Assembly (NCBI GenBank): GCA_015680685.1
Contig: MNCI01003778.1
Location: 389,108 to 453,107 of the forward strand
Direction: 5' to 3'
Source of the DNA: Gnetum montanum
Lineage: Eukaryota; Streptophyta; Gnetopsida; Gnetales; Gnetaceae
Length of the DNA stretch: 64,000 nt
The notes below the pieces were generated by a model, which saw only the letters and a program-made list of their open reading frames with translations, was not told the origin of the DNA and made no database searches. Positions 46,941 through 59,679 of the stretch are shown piece after piece (within the stretch, counting starts at the first letter, position 1; every line of letters begins with the position of its first letter). Position numbers and translations under genes: made by a program.

Positions 46941-48090
46941 GATATGTTGTAGGATTACAACATGAGCACATACGAGTGTCTTCATTCACCTCTGATCCTC
47001 ATTGAACTTCACGGTGACCTCATCTAATGCATCGATGTCCAATGTCTAAACCTTAATCCCACAACCCGTGATGACTACATAACATCTGTAGAAGCACCAC
47101 TAGATTGGTCTAACCATCTAGTTAGGGCTCTTGATCTAGAGGTAGGTGACACCACTAAGGATCCCCTCATCAAAGTCCATGTAGCAAAACTTAGTGGTTA
47201 GGTGAAGACACTGAAACTTAGTTCTTGGTTAGAGCCTCAGCACACCCAAAGCATCCTTAAAGTTCTTAATGACAACATCAAGGCATTTTCATGGTCCTAC
47301 GAGGACATGCCAGGCCTATATCCTTGCATAGTATAACATAACATCATCTTCAATTCTCATGTAAAACTAATTAAATAGAAAGCCCATAAGGTTAGGCCTA
47401 AGATGGCATTGGCAGTCTATGATCAAATCACCAAGCTCTAAAAAGTTGGTTTCCTTCGATTAGTTGACTATGTAGACTAGGTTTCTAACATTGTGGTTGT
47501 ACCCAAGAAAAATAGAAGCATATGCATTTGCATAGACTTCTTGGACCTAAAAAAGATGACCATTAAAGATGACCTTCTGTTGCCTAGTGTTGATCAATTG
47601 GTTGATACCACCATTAGCCATGCCTTGTTGTACTTCATGGATAGGTTCTCTGGATACAACCAGATTTAGTTCAACCTAGAGCACCAACTCAGTAAAACCT
47701 TCATAACCCCCTAGGGTACATTTTGCTATACAATGATGCCTTTTGAACTAAAGAATGTAGGAGTAACCTACCAACATGACATGATGTATATCTTTAGTGA
47801 CTACTTGTTAGACTTGCTCAATGAATACATTAATGACATGGTAGTTAAGTCCAAGATGGCACATGATCATGTAGATAACTTAGACCATGCACTCAAATGT
47901 TGCCTTAGACATGACCTTAGGTTGAATCCTAAGAAATGTATCTTTGACATCAAGATGAGTCACATGCTAGGTTTTGTACTATCAAAAGTAGGCATATGTG
48001 TAGACCCCAATAAGGTTAAGGCCATCATTAACTTAGCACAACCAACTAACCTTAGGGAGCTACATGGGTTACAATGTAGATTGTAATTCA
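46941..48090 (+). pseudogene. B reverse transcriptase
   Basis: It begins after a strong acceptor-like site (ends 46940). It is collinear with T1: RALDLEVGDTTKDP near 47130, FSWSYEDMPGLYP near 47290, NIVVVPKKN near 47490, FMDRFSGYNQI near 47635, MPFELKNVGVTYQ near 47735. The catalytic box is YINDMVVKS (47826), so the first Asp of the pair is Asn. LNPKKCIFDI and LGFVLSKVGICVDP follow. Several TAG stops. Confidence 0.87.
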
Positions 48091-49130
48091 TACATCAATT
48101 TATTGCATGGTTGATTGATAAGCTACAACTAATGGAACATTTGCTCAAAAGGGAGTCTACTTCAAGTGGATAGATTAATGCCAAGAGGCATTTGACAACC
48201 TAAAATAAGAGCTAGCTCAACTTCCAACAGTCTACCCTTTATACACATTGATCACTTTTTACATCTACCTTGCAACTTTCAACACATTGATGACTTCTCT
48301 GCTTTGTCAAAAGCACGATGATGGCTCATAAGTCCCTTTATACTACCTAAGCCATGTATTAGTGGCTCATGAAGCAAAATAAAATGATGTGAAAAATAAC
48401 TACCTCACCTTAGTCTTTGTGCTTAAGAAGTGAAGATACTATTTCTTCTGCAACTAGGTAAACATTATCTGCAAAAGTAATGTACTTCAGGTAATCACAA
48501 AAAACATCTAGAAAAGTATTTAAATTGCACAGTGAAAAGTAATAACCATGGAGTTTGACTTGCATTACATAGTTCAAGCATTAACCAAAGGTCAAGTAAT
48601 TAACACACAGCTAATAGCTTTGCCAATAAATGATCAAGCAATGATAGATCTGGAATTTCTGGATGAACATGTTAGCAGCATAAGCTAAGTGCCTATCGAT
48701 TTTGAGAAAATCTTACACTTCAATCATGCTTCAACCTATCAAGGGGGTAGTGCCACTATTGTCATCATGCTTCCCTCTAGGGAGATCTAATCCTTTGCTT
48801 ATCATTTTACATTTCCTTGAACTAATAATGTAGTGGAGTACGAAGGTCTCCTTAGAGGTCTTATAGTAGCTTGTGACCTAGGAATTTCAAAACCTATCAA
48901 TCTAAGATGATTTGAAGTTAGTCATTAACCAAGTTATAGAGGTTTACACTTGTAAAGCACAACATTTACAACCTTATTATGACTTGGCGAAGCATTTTCT
49001 CTAATGGTTTGCAACTGTAGATATCTAACACATCCCCCACAATGAGAACGCTATTGCTGATGCATTAGCCACATTAGCCTTAAGCATTGTACCTAACATG
49101 TTTCATGCCTTGCTTGCCTCAGTAACAAAT
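48091..49130 (+). pseudogene. B RNase H regions (both)
   Basis: The connection and first RNase H are strongly decayed (YYLSHVLVAHEAK-like word near 48340, then VFVLKK near 48415). The second RNase H is visible as FTFP.TNNVVEYEGLLRGL near 48810-48860 and NAIADALATLALS-like sequence near 49045-49085. The order is the same as in T1. Confidence 0.7.
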
Positions 49131-49199
49131 TACACCTAAAATATCATGCAAGTAAATGACATTGCATCCATAGCCACAATAAGCATATCTCATGCACAA

Positions 49200-50440
49200 T
49201 AATGGTATGACGACATTAAAGCATACATTCAATAGGCTGAGCCTCCACAACATCTGACCACTACCCAAAAGGATGCAGTGTGAAAATGATCATAGCAGCA
49301 TGTCATTATAGGTGATAGCATGCTTTGTCATAGATCCTATGATGACATACTTCTGACCTGTGTTAATGATGGTGAAGCACAAATGATCATTGATTAGGTC
49401 CATGAGGGACAATGCAAAGGCCATATAACACCCAAGGCAATGGAATTGAAAATCATATTCTTAGGCTACTATTGGCCTTACATGAAGTGAAATTGCATTT
49501 TCAAGGTCAAGATGTGCAACATGTGCCAACATCATGGCAACTTAATCATGTACCACCCACTAAACTGCATACCACACAGATCACGTGGCCATTCCAACAT
49601 TGGGGATTGGATATCATAGGGCCCATCATGCCTAAGTCCTCCGTAGAACATAGCTTTATCATAATCACAATAGAATATTTTATGAAATGGGTTGAAGTTA
49701 TTTCCCTTAGGAAGACAACATCACAAAAAGTCTGGAAGTTCATCCTTGATAATATAGTAACCCGATTTGGCCTACCCATGACCATTGTCACGGACAATGG
49801 GCCATAGTTTACTAGTGCAGAGACCAAAACACTTTGCGAATACCTTGGCATTAAGAATTCCTTCTTATTGTCATACTACTCATAGGGGAATAGCTAGGTG
49901 GAGGCCACAAACAAGGTCATTGTCAACCTTCTAAAGAAGATTCTTAGCAACAACAAATTACAATAGCACGAGTAGCTAGTCCATGCACTATGGGCCTACC
50001 ACACCACACATAGAATAACAATAGGTAAGATGCCATATAGTCTTGTATATGGGTCTAAAGAAATTTTTCCTTTTAAATTACAATTCTCATTGCTTTGTGT
50101 AATCCTCTTGAGCTTCATTGAAAAGGCTTAAAACAATGAGTTGAGAACCATTGACATCAACTCTATAGAGGAGGAGCACATGGACACTTGATCACATTGA
50201 ATGGTACCAAGAAAAGCAATGGCAAAAGAATCACCACAATCAGCATCAATGGTTGATTAGAAGGGGGGACTTAGTTCTCAAGGCCATCCATGAATCCTCT
50301 GATAAATTCTTAGCCAACTAGGAAGGGCCTTTCTTGGTTACCAAGGCCTATGAAAATGGAGCATTCAAGCTTGTTGATATAGACAACAATGAGTTTGTCA
50401 ATCTGATAAACCATTTGTAGCTAAAGTCATACTATGCCTA
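49200..50440 (+). pseudogene. B integrase
   Basis: Zinc-binding residues are partly visible near 49390-49530 (a MCNMCQ-like word). Core: WGLDIIGPIMPKS near 49603, TIVTDNGP near 49780 and VEATNK near 49897, so the three catalytic acidic residues are kept, unlike T1. C-terminal: GDLVLKAIHES near 50265 and an EGPFLVTKAYENGAFKL stretch near 50320. Stops interrupt it, including one right after DNGP. Confidence 0.82.
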
Positions 50441-50499
50441 ATATGAAACTCCATATCAATGACAAAGCAAGGTCAAAAATCATCCATTGCAACATTAAA

Positions 50500-50765
50500 T
50501 TGGCATAGATCATCCATGGGCTACGATGTTACACCCATTCGCTATTATGTTAACTATCATAGTAAGTTTGTTATGACTATAAACTGGCATAGCTCATCCT
50601 TGCATCATGACATTAAACTAGCACAACATCCACTATCTGCTACAATGTTAAACTAGTACACAAAAATTTGCTAGGGCTATAAAATAGCACATCAAAATTT
50701 GCTAGGACTCTACTAGGACCTTAAACTAGCATAACATGCAATCTACCAGGACCATAAACTGGGTT
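50500..50765 (+). repeat. Repeat array after B integrase
   Basis: Copies of a unit such as GCTACAATGTTAAACTAGTA and GCTAGGACCTTAAACTAGCA, some reading GCTATAAACTGGCA. This is the same position and core as 30297-30620 in T1. Confidence 0.75.
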
Positions 50766-52423
50766 TGCAATTTAGTACACACAACTCAACACACATAGTT
50801 CTAAGGACAAGTGAGTTCAAATACTTTCAATCCTCTGTCATCTACCCATCTCTCATGAGCAAGGCATGGTGGGACATTATAGTTCCATAATGGAGTTTAC
50901 ATCATCAAGAAAAAGCCTCTAGAACATTTGCAACATCATTCCCTTTAGAATTTTGCTAATCCTATAGAAATGCCCTTAGGCATTTTACTAGCTTTCTAGA
51001 GCTACCGCCACCATCACTAGTAGTACCACCCCTAGGCTATGCTACCAACATCACCAACCTTGGGTATTTCACTATTGATTGTAGCTCTCACTATCATCAC
51101 CACCCAATGGTATTCCAACAGTACTATGGCTCAACCACAACACTACCATCCTTGAGCCCTCACCATTACCTAGGCTTGGGAGTGCATCTAGCAGCATAGT
51201 TCCTTGCCATTTTGCTAGATTTCCAAGTTTCTATCCTAGGTGTGGAGTCTTGAGCACCTTCACCACCATTTCCCTTGGTCACTTTGCTAGCCTCTTTGGG
51301 TTGCTCATTTCCAGTGTGGCTGCTGGAGCTTTTGCAACTTTCTAGCTTCAACATCTACACTGGCCTTCTTACTTTGGCACTATAAGCTCTTGCAACTAGT
51401 CTAGCACTTGTGGCACTTGCAGTGCCCTTGCAACTAGTAGTTTTCTCTTATCTCATGTTGTGTGGTGGTTCTCTTGTTTCCTTTACATTGTGTTTATAGG
51501 ACAAATCCCTGGAGGTGGTCATTCAAAGATGTGTTCCATTGCAGCAACAAGTTACAACATTACTTTGATGCACTTGGTTAGACTTGCCAAGCCACTCAAG
51601 ATTACACATCGTTATTATCTTTCTATAGCCTACTTGCATTTACCCTTTTACCTTATATTTCCTAGCCTACCCTGCAAGCTTCTCTAATGCACATGACATG
51701 CTTCTTTTAGTTAACCATAGAACCCATGATAGACATAATGTAAGTCATTCCATGGGAAGCCTTCATGGGCTGGTCAAAGCCCAAGAAAATGTAATGCAAC
51801 TCATCCCAAGGGAGGAAACATCTATCCTGCAAACACGACGTGATTACCTCTAAGAAAAGCTCATTGAGTGGCATGTAGTCCACTCGATGCTAAGAATCTT
51901 GTAGCTAGCATTTCACATAGAAAAAAGCAAAAAAAAAGCAAAAGAAAAAGTGTAAAACTCAAAAATAAGGGAGGGGTAAAATATTTCCCCAAGAAAAATC
52001 TCATGAAGCTATGATTTTGCAACTTATCCAACCCTAAATTCATAGTGGCATTCTCATAAGCACTCCAACGAGAGGCCAACATGTCAAGGGTAAGCCATTT
52101 TGGTGCTATGGGAGAAGGCTCTCTCACAAGCATTCCAATGAGAGATCATCATTTTCACGACAAGCCACCTTAGTACCATGATCATTGTCAGCCATGCTAA
52201 CTCTGCATCTTGTAGAATGATATATCATTTACATCTTATCACTCCCTTGCTAATCTCAGGTCAATTCCCTACATCCATTACTTGTAGCATGCCATCATCT
52301 TTAGCACTCTCAAGCCTGGTGAAGCACCATCTAATTGGGTACCAATGAGCAATCTTGGTATCATGCCTACTGTGGTGTTTTGGGTTCTTTGTCAACGTCT
52401 CTTGGGCCACTCCTTCAAACATT
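50766..52423. other. B 3' untranslated region, no gene recognised
   Basis: No coding motif on either strand. Poly-A-rich and Lys-like runs near 51910-51970 give short open stretches with no family match. It ends in the polypurine tract at 52424-52439. Confidence 0.5.
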
Positions 52424-52439
52424 GAAAAAGAGGGACTAA
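52424..52439 (+). other. B polypurine tract
   Basis: GAAAAAGAGGGACTAA immediately before TGAAACACCACC of the 3' LTR. Confidence 0.8.
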
Positions 52440-54166
52440 TGAAACACCACCAAATTTAGGAAATTGTGCTTCAACAACAAATTTGTCTAAGTGTCAACAT
52501 GAGGAAAATTTTTCTAAGTGTTTGGCCCATGATCCCCTAAGGCTATGCTCTAGAGCATAACTAGCACAGAATTCAACACAAAACCAAATTTGCAAAATTT
52601 ACTAAATGTCAACACTAGTTGCAAAATTTTTCTAAGTGTTGTGCTATGCTCTAGAGCATAGCTAGCATAGCATGTACTTTAGTGGCTAGTATTGCTAAAG
52701 TGTCAAGCTAAAAACTATCAAGCTAGCTCAGCATGGAAGAGGTATTTGGTAGATTTTCTAACTCCTAAAGCTACCCCTCCTGCTACGCTCCTAAGCATAG
52801 CTAGCATAGCAAGATCAAGGATTGCAATTTTTGTGAGTATCCATGCTATGTCCTATCCCTTCTTGCTACGTTCATGAGTGTAGCAAGCATAGTAGTGTTG
52901 GAATTTAGTTTTTTAAAAAATTTGCCTAATTGTTGGGCTACACTCTAGATTGTAGCTAGCGTACCAACATAGAACCACCTCCAAAAGTTTTCAAAGCTTA
53001 ACACAAGTCTTCATTTCAAATCCAGCACTCCTTTAGTAAGTAGGATCAATAACTTGCACTTTCTTTGTACCCCCTATGTCCCAAAATTATACCTATGCTC
53101 AATCACACTCAAAAGAGGGGAGAGTGAAGTCCCAGAGTGTAGCCTCTAAATTACACTATTTTACACTATTTGTAGGTACATTGTGATATTTTTCAACTTT
53201 GGTGCATGTAGTCTTGGCAATGTAGTCATAGTTTGGAAATCTCTTGGAGTCCACTAGAGCACACTAGAGCATAGCACCAGTTGCTCTAGTAAGAGTGTAT
53301 TAGAGGTCAACATAGCCCCACCTACCCCCTTTTCCACATGGCACTCGATCCACACATCATGCTAACCCTAAGCCTATAAATACCCCCCACATTCCATACT
53401 CTAGTGGTTAGCAATTCATTTTAGTAGTGTGCATTTGAAGGATTTGGTTGGCAAATTCAAGTAGTACTTAGCATTTTCAAAGCACCACTTGGTAGCTAAG
53501 GCACCTTAAGCACCCAACACATCAAAGCGTATCAACACCTTTGCATTCCATTCAGTACTGTAGCACACCATAGCTTGTGGTACACTGTGGCAACCAACCC
53601 AATAGGCACAGACTTTACAACAGATGTTGGTCTTCATCCCAGGACACCCCAAAGACTATGGCTACACTACTACTGTGCCTATTTGTACACCACATACCTT
53701 CTCATCTTTATTTTCTAATTTCTACACTCCCCATTTGGGATAGTGCCATTCTCTCTCTCTCAAACTCCTCCACATTTTCAAGAATTTCTGATGCATTTTT
53801 CTTTAACATTTTAGCATTGCATTCACATCTCCTCACTACTTTACATGTTTTCGCATGTTTGTACTATCATTGTTGCACTGAGAAACCTTACTACACTATC
53901 TTAGCTAGTCTCAATACTACTAAAAACATCATTAGAATGCTTAGCATTATTTCACAACATTAACACTTACATCTTGGCTAACCACACCCCCCTTGGTTAT
54001 ACCTGATACCTTGGTTGTAGCTAGCAAAGTCCCTATTCACTCAGCAAGATTGTCTAGGGCACTCCATCTCCATTTTCTTGCAATGACCCTTACCTAGAGG
54101 TGGGGTAAAGGCTATGTGCCCACAAACCCCTTAGTGTTCCAACCACCAACATTTTCAATCACTACA
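52440..54166 (+). repeat. B 3' LTR
   Basis: It starts TGAAACACCACC and ends ATCACTACA. The TATA box is at 53375-53382. It contains a perfect 20-base palindrome at 52643-52662 (GCTATGCTCT and its complement) among several related copies. It is 45 bases shorter than the 5' LTR. Confidence 0.88.
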
Positions 54167-54171
54167 CCAAG

Positions 54172-54613
54172 CATTAAAATGTTGCAGGGACATGGCATAG
54201 ACCAAATGACATCTTACAATGTGCAAAAGTCCCCCATGGACTCATGAATATTGTGTTGGCCTGATCTTTTGGAATAATTTGGATTTGGTTATAGCCACTA
54301 TAACCATCCAAGAATATAGAATAGCAATGCCTAGAGATACTGTGCAATACTTGATCCAAAAATGGCAATTGAAAATGATCTTTGAATGTTATCATGTTCA
54401 ATAGCTTGAAGTCAATGTAGACCTACCACTTTCCATCTTTCTTTGGCACAATTATGAGTGGGCTAATCCAGTTACTATTCATGATGAGATAGATGAACCC
54501 TACTATGAGGAGTTGTTTTATTTCCTCCTTGATGATTTACTTTAGTTTGGGATTCAATCGCCTTTGTGGCCACCTTCTTGTTTTCATGGTTGGGTTGGTG
54601 TAGATGTGATGCT
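54172..54613 (-). pseudogene. Element A reverse transcriptase, part 2
   Basis: The open stretch 54174-54401 (minus) reads MVTFKDHFQLPFLDQVL-like sequence (visible as NMITFKDHFQLPFLDQVL), then CYSIFLDGYSGYNQIQII, then PWGTFAHCKMSFGLCHVPATF. These are RT fingers and palm motifs. The catalytic MDD box is on the other side of B, near 34190. Sequence to 54613 continues the N-terminal RT and stops at the D LTR. Confidence 0.82.
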
Positions 54614-56202
54614 TCTAGCGACTGAAAACGTCAGTGGTTGGAAAACACCAAGGGGTCAGTGGGCATGACAATTTCAACCCTGTACTCGTGGGAGGGCTAT
54701 TTTGGGTGTGAGTGGATACGGGGTGCCCTGAATGATCTGGTCGATCAAACAGGGACTTAATCAACATCTATATAGCCTTTTGCAACATATAGTTTTGAAA
54801 ATGGGAAAAAAATGTGAAGTAATGCTTGAAAGTAAATAAAGCAGAGAAAATAGTACAAAATGCAATAATAAACAGGAAACAAGGTAAAATGCAGTTAGAA
54901 AAATGCACTACTCCGAAGCTACAAGTTTGCTTTTTCAAGGTGGATACAGTCGGTTGCACAGCGTGGTGGAGTTCAGAGATCCAGAGAGTAACAAAGATGT
55001 GTGGATAAAAATAGGTTGTGTGCTTGGGCATGGACTTGGATGCTAATAATGCAGAGGTTCTACCAAGGTGGTAGAAAGGGAGACAGAACAATGCCAGCTA
55101 AAAGATACTAACTATTTGTAGTGTCAAACATAAGGCTTACAATGCTTAGTGCTCAATGTTATGATGCTTGCTTTTTTGAACCTCTAGAGATAGTCCAACC
55201 CTTTGAGCATTGCTCATCAGGGTATTTATTGGGCTAAAGGGCATGCAAAAGGGATGGTTTAGATGCCACGTGCCCTGGGCTCACATTGACTTGCTGGCGC
55301 TTCCCATGCCATGTATGACTATTGGACCTGCATGAACATTATAATGCGAGTCTTTTATGTCATAACTGTGAGTCTACCATGTCGTAATTGCACCGTTAGC
55401 ATCTGGAGACATGTGCTAACGGTCCAATTAGGTGAAGTGCATTGATGTCGCACAACCACCTGCATGCCTTGCTGTGCTTTGTAGCGTAGCATGCTTAGTG
55501 TAGCGTATCACCTTGTTGCGCATTCCGCTACATGTGTGTTGCATGCTTGCTATGCTATGCTATGCTATGTAGAGTAGCGACTGGCCTTAGTCACAAATTT
55601 TTTTTCAATGTACAAACTTTGCTTCTCGCGTTGCGAGACTTACGAATTTGCTGATTCTGCCCTCTAAGCTGCCTTCTATCTCTTTCACAGGATTCCTACG
55701 CCTCGCTACGCCATGTAGCTCAGCATAACGTAACAGCAGACATGGTCTGCCGCTTCCTGACGGAAAGGGACATTGTTGAAGGATTTGAAGTTGAGCGAGG
55801 GAGCTAGTTGTATAGCTATTGCCATGATACTCTTTGCTACGTAGCGTAGCGTAGCATGGCACTTCGTTTTACAATTATTTTCTGAAGCAATCTATGCTAC
55901 ATAGTGGGGCGTAGCATAGCATAGCAAAATTTGTGACTTAGAAAACTTGTTGAATTGTTTTGCGCATCTTGAGTGCTGTTGTCAACTTTGCGCACTGTTT
56001 CTAAGCAGGCTGTTGGCTAGGCAAACTACTTGGGTGGACAGGCGGGCTAATTCGTAAAGCCTATTTACTCCTACAGTAGAAAATTTGCCAAAGTGGCTAG
56101 CCTGAATTTAGAGCGTTCTCCTCCCGAAGAACTGCAATGGTGCTACGTGAATTGCAAGGCCTGATGAAGCAAGAATGACTTTGAATTTTTTGGGGTGTTT
56201 CA
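54614..56202 (-). repeat. D 3' LTR
   Basis: Forward it starts TCTAGCGACTG (ancestral TGTAGC) and ends GGGTGTTTCA, the reverse complement of TGAAACACCC. GCTAC/GTAGC clusters lie near 55480-55580, 55690-55730 and 55830-55930. The TATA position reads AATAAATA (minus, 55223-55230). Confidence 0.87.
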
Positions 56203-57474
56203 TTGGCCTCTCTTTGTCAATGTCTAGAGAATGGGCTCGATAGATGTTAACAAACAATACAAAACACCACAGCAAGCACAATGCTAAGGTTGTCGCTTGG
56301 TGCGTGTCGAGACATTGCTTGGCCATACTTGAGAGTGTTTCATTGGTTTTTGCAGAGGTTAAGGCAAAGAGCAAAGATGATGTTTAGCAGAGTCCCTCGT
56401 CGAAGTGCTCATGAGGGACTCATTCACATTTTCATCTTTGGCTGGCACTGTTCTTCAACCTCTTGTAGAACAGGTGTTTCCTTTGTAGGATGAGTTGCGT
56501 TACATCCGTGAAGGATTTTAACCTGCCTACAAATGTTTTCCATATAGCAAGTTTTGTTATGCATGTCATGGAATTTGCACTTTGAAGTAGCTGAGCTAGT
56601 CGAGGCACTCGCTTCGTGACACTGTAGAATTTGCTACTATCGCAAGTTGTGCCCATAGGGGCAAAGGTCTTGCTGGCTGCTGGCATTGTTGAAGTTGTTG
56701 GGCATCGTCACTGGCATGCGATGTCCAAAGTAGTAAGGCCAGTAGTAGCCTTGGCAGCATCGACATGGAGGAGCTAGCCTCGAAGATGTCAGGAGGTGCT
56801 GTGAGTGTGGATGCTCTGGAATCCCTACCAAAGGCATGCATTCTCAGTTCAACTAAGGGATCAACTACCACATAGCTAAACGTAGTGCAACCTAAGGCAT
56901 TGGCAGGGGGCTGGAGAGTAACAATATTGTGGTTAGGCCACAATACTGCTGGAACTCCAACTGTAGAAACTAGCCAAAGAACTATTGTCAGGGTGATGGG
57001 TCATGGCAGCGATAGGTCCGGAGGGCTAGTATAATGCCATATGGAATCTCCAGAGGGTCAGCATGATGCCAAGGGTGGCAGCATCGTGTGTGTCCTAGAC
57101 CATGTTCTCATTGCATCGTAAACTACGTTTCGGAGCTGCGACGTCCCACCCACATGTCAGCACCATGCATGCTCGTTTAATGTGTACTTGACGTAGACGC
57201 ACGCTGGGAATGTGATGCAAACCCGGTTTAAGGTCTTGGTAGACTGTGTGCTGGTTTAAGATCCCAATGGATTTCTATGCTGGTTTAAGGTCCTGGTAGA
57301 CCGTACATGCCAATTTATCATCATAGCGGACGAGCCGTCCCAGTTTTCCATCATGGCAGACGATGCTTGATGCTGCTAGTTTAACGTCATTATGGATGCT
57401 GCTCAGTTTCATTACCAGTTTATTGTCGTAGTGGATGGTGGTAGCTGCCATTGTGCTTCAAATGTAGTACAACT
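56203..57474 (-). other. D 3' untranslated region with repeat array
   Basis: Starts with the polypurine tract (56203-56216, minus). Positions 57230-57440 hold the post-integrase repeat (TAAACTAGCA-type core read on the minus strand, with TCATAGCGGAC-type words on the plus strand). The minus-strand open stretch 56596-56943 partly resembles the T1 region 30851-31105. I do not call a gene. Confidence 0.6.
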
Positions 57475-58013
57475 TGAGGTACGAGTGATTCACCGGGTTG
57501 GCGAACTCGTTGTTGTCCATGTCTGCCAGCTGGAAGGCTCCATTCTCGAAGGCTTTTAGTGACCATGTAAGGGCCTTCCTAGTTGACTGAGAATTTACTC
57601 ACATGCTCGCAAATGGCCTTGAGGACGAGGTCTCCCTTCTGCACTGGCTTTTGATGTGGGTCTGCACAGTGCTTCTACTACTGCTTGCTCTGGTAGTGCT
57701 CAATGCATCTCATCGTCTATGCGCTCCTCCTCTATTGAGTCGAGGTCAATGATCCATGACTCGTTGTTCTGGGCTTTGCTCACAACGTCAGATAGGATCA
57801 TCCGTAGTGATGGTACCTATAACTCAAGAGGAAACACAGCTTTAGATCCGTAAATAAGGCTATAAGGAGTCTTACTTGTCGCAGTCCTACACATCATTTG
57901 GTAGGCCCATAGAATGTAGAGGATCTACTTATTCCACTACCTCTTGCTATTGTTAAGCATCTGCTTCAGCAAGTTGATGATGGACTTATTTGTAGCCTCC
58001 GCCTGCCTATTCT
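57475..58013 (-). pseudogene. D integrase, C-terminal part
   Basis: Minus strand: it begins at 58013 within the catalytic core, reading RQAEATNKSIINLLKQML (contains the third catalytic residue, Glu). Further left comes a KTPYSLIYGSK-like word near 57870 and the C-terminal domain to about 57475 (a GDLVLKAI-like word near 57625 and LADMDNNEF near 57520). It is cut by C, so no complete integrase existed here after that insertion. Confidence 0.75.
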
Positions 58014-59638
58014 TAAAACACATCAAAAAATGCGAGGTCATTTTAGCTTCACTAGGCCTTGCAATCTGCATAAGTACTATGGTAGTTTATCAAGAGGAGA
58101 ACACTCTGAGTTTGGGCCAGCCAGTTCAGCAAATTTTCTACTTTAGGTGTAAATAGGCTCTACGGCTCATCCTGCTTGTCCACCTAAGTAGCCCGCCCAG
58201 TCAACAGCCTACTCAGAAACAACGTGAAGTTGGCAGCAGCATTTTGGGTGTGCTAGGAATAGTTTGGAAATTTTTCTAAGTCATGAAGTCTACTACGCTA
58301 CGCTACGCCTCACCATGTAGCGTAGTATGCTTCGGAAGATAGTTGCAGAACAAAGTGCCATGCTACGCTATGCCACATAATGTAGCGTATCATGGAAATA
58401 GCTTCACCAACAGTTTCCCACGCTCAATTTCAAATCCTTCACCAATGTCCCTTTCCACCAAGAAGTGGTAGACGATGTCTGCTGCTATGCTACATTGAGC
58501 TACAAGGTGCAGTGAGGTGTAGCAATCCTACGGAAGAGACAGAAGGCGGCTTGAAGGGTAGAAACAGCAAAGTTTGTGAGACATGCATTGCAGGAAGCAA
58601 AGTTGATAAATCGGTAAAGCTTTCGCGACTAAGGCCAGTTGCTATGCTACGCTACATTACGTAGCGTAGAATAGCATAGCAAGCATGAATTGCACATGTA
58701 GCAGAATGAATGACAAGATGCTACGCCAAGCATGCTACGCTACAAAGCACAGAAAGGCATGCAGGTGGTTGTGCGACATCAATGCACTTCACCTAATTGG
58801 ACCATTGGCACACGTCTCTAGACATTGATGATGCAATTACAGTGTGGTAGGTTTACAGTTATAGCATAGCAGGTTTGCATTACAATAGTCTTGTAGGTCC
58901 AACGGTCATATGCAGCATGTGTGGCGCCAGCAGGTCAACGCGTGTCCTTTGGCCCTATAAATACCCCGATAAATAGCATTAAAAGGATGGAAAAATTTTG
59001 AACGAAACAACATTGAAAGGGTTCATAATTTTTTGAAAAATAGCATTCGAAAGAGGTCCAATCCCTGGTTCATTTGGCACTCTTTCACTAAGTATCCTAC
59101 TCTTTTCTCTAGCACTTAAGCTCTCTCCCTGGCACATTATGACAATATTTTGATATTTTGTTCTATACCCTTTCTACCACCTTGGTAGGATCCCTGTATT
59201 GTCAGCGCCCAAGGCCACCCCCAAGCGCACAACCTATTCTGTTCTCTATACGCCCTAGTTACTCTCAGAATCTCTGCACTTCATCATGCTATGCAACCGA
59301 TTGTATCCACCCTGATAAAGCAAACTTGTAGCTTCAGAGCAGTGTATGTTTCTAACTACATTTTACTTTCTTTCTTGTTTATTGTCTCATTCTACACTAT
59401 TCTTTCTATTTTATTTATTTTTAAGCATTACTTTGCATTTCATTTCTATTTCAAAATATATATGTTGCAAAAGGCTATATAGATGCCGATGTAAATCCCT
59501 GTCTGATCGACCAAACCATTCAGGACACTCCATATCTGCACACATCTAGCACGGCCCTCCCACAGGTACGGGGTGGAAACTGTCATGCCCACCAACCCCT
59601 CGGTGTTTTTCCAGTTGCTGATGTTTCTGGTTGCTACA
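58014..59638 (+). repeat. C 5' LTR
   Basis: It starts TAAAACACATC (ancestral TGAAACAC) and ends GGTTGCTACA, preserving the CTACA end that is mutated in both T1 LTRs. The TATA box is at 58956-58963. A long hairpin of GCTAC/GCTAT units is at 58639-58682. Confidence 0.87.
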
Positions 59639-59644
59639 GTTTTC

Positions 59645-59663
59645 TGGCGCTAGAAGGAGGGCC
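59645..59663 (+). other. C primer-binding site
   Basis: TGGCGCTAGAAGGAGGGCC, six bases after the LTR end. This is the cleanest copy in the window. Confidence 0.85.
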
Positions 59664-59679
59664 TTATGGTGCATTTCCA

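Larger units (their letters stand above)
34238..54166 (+). mobile_element. B: complete Tat/Ogre-lineage LTR retrotransposon
   Basis: An element of about 19.9 kb with LTRs 34238-36009 and 52440-54166, PBS, gag, protease, an antisense gene, RT, RNase H (two regions), integrase, 3' repeats and a polypurine tract. It interrupts element A RT. Flanking bases CCACA (34233-34237) and CCAAG (54167-54171) are probably a diverged 5-bp target duplication, because the uninterrupted A' sequence has CCATG there. It has the same plan as T1 but is clearly diverged. All frames are broken, more heavily than T1. Confidence 0.9.
54614..58013 (-). mobile_element. D: minus-strand T1-family element, 3' LTR and 3' part
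   Basis: It is the reverse complement of the T1 family: 3' LTR at 54614-56202, polypurine tract, 3' untranslated region with repeats, and the end of integrase up to 58013, where element C is inserted. The rest of D should lie to the right of C, outside the window. The five bases before it are ATGCT. Confidence 0.85.
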
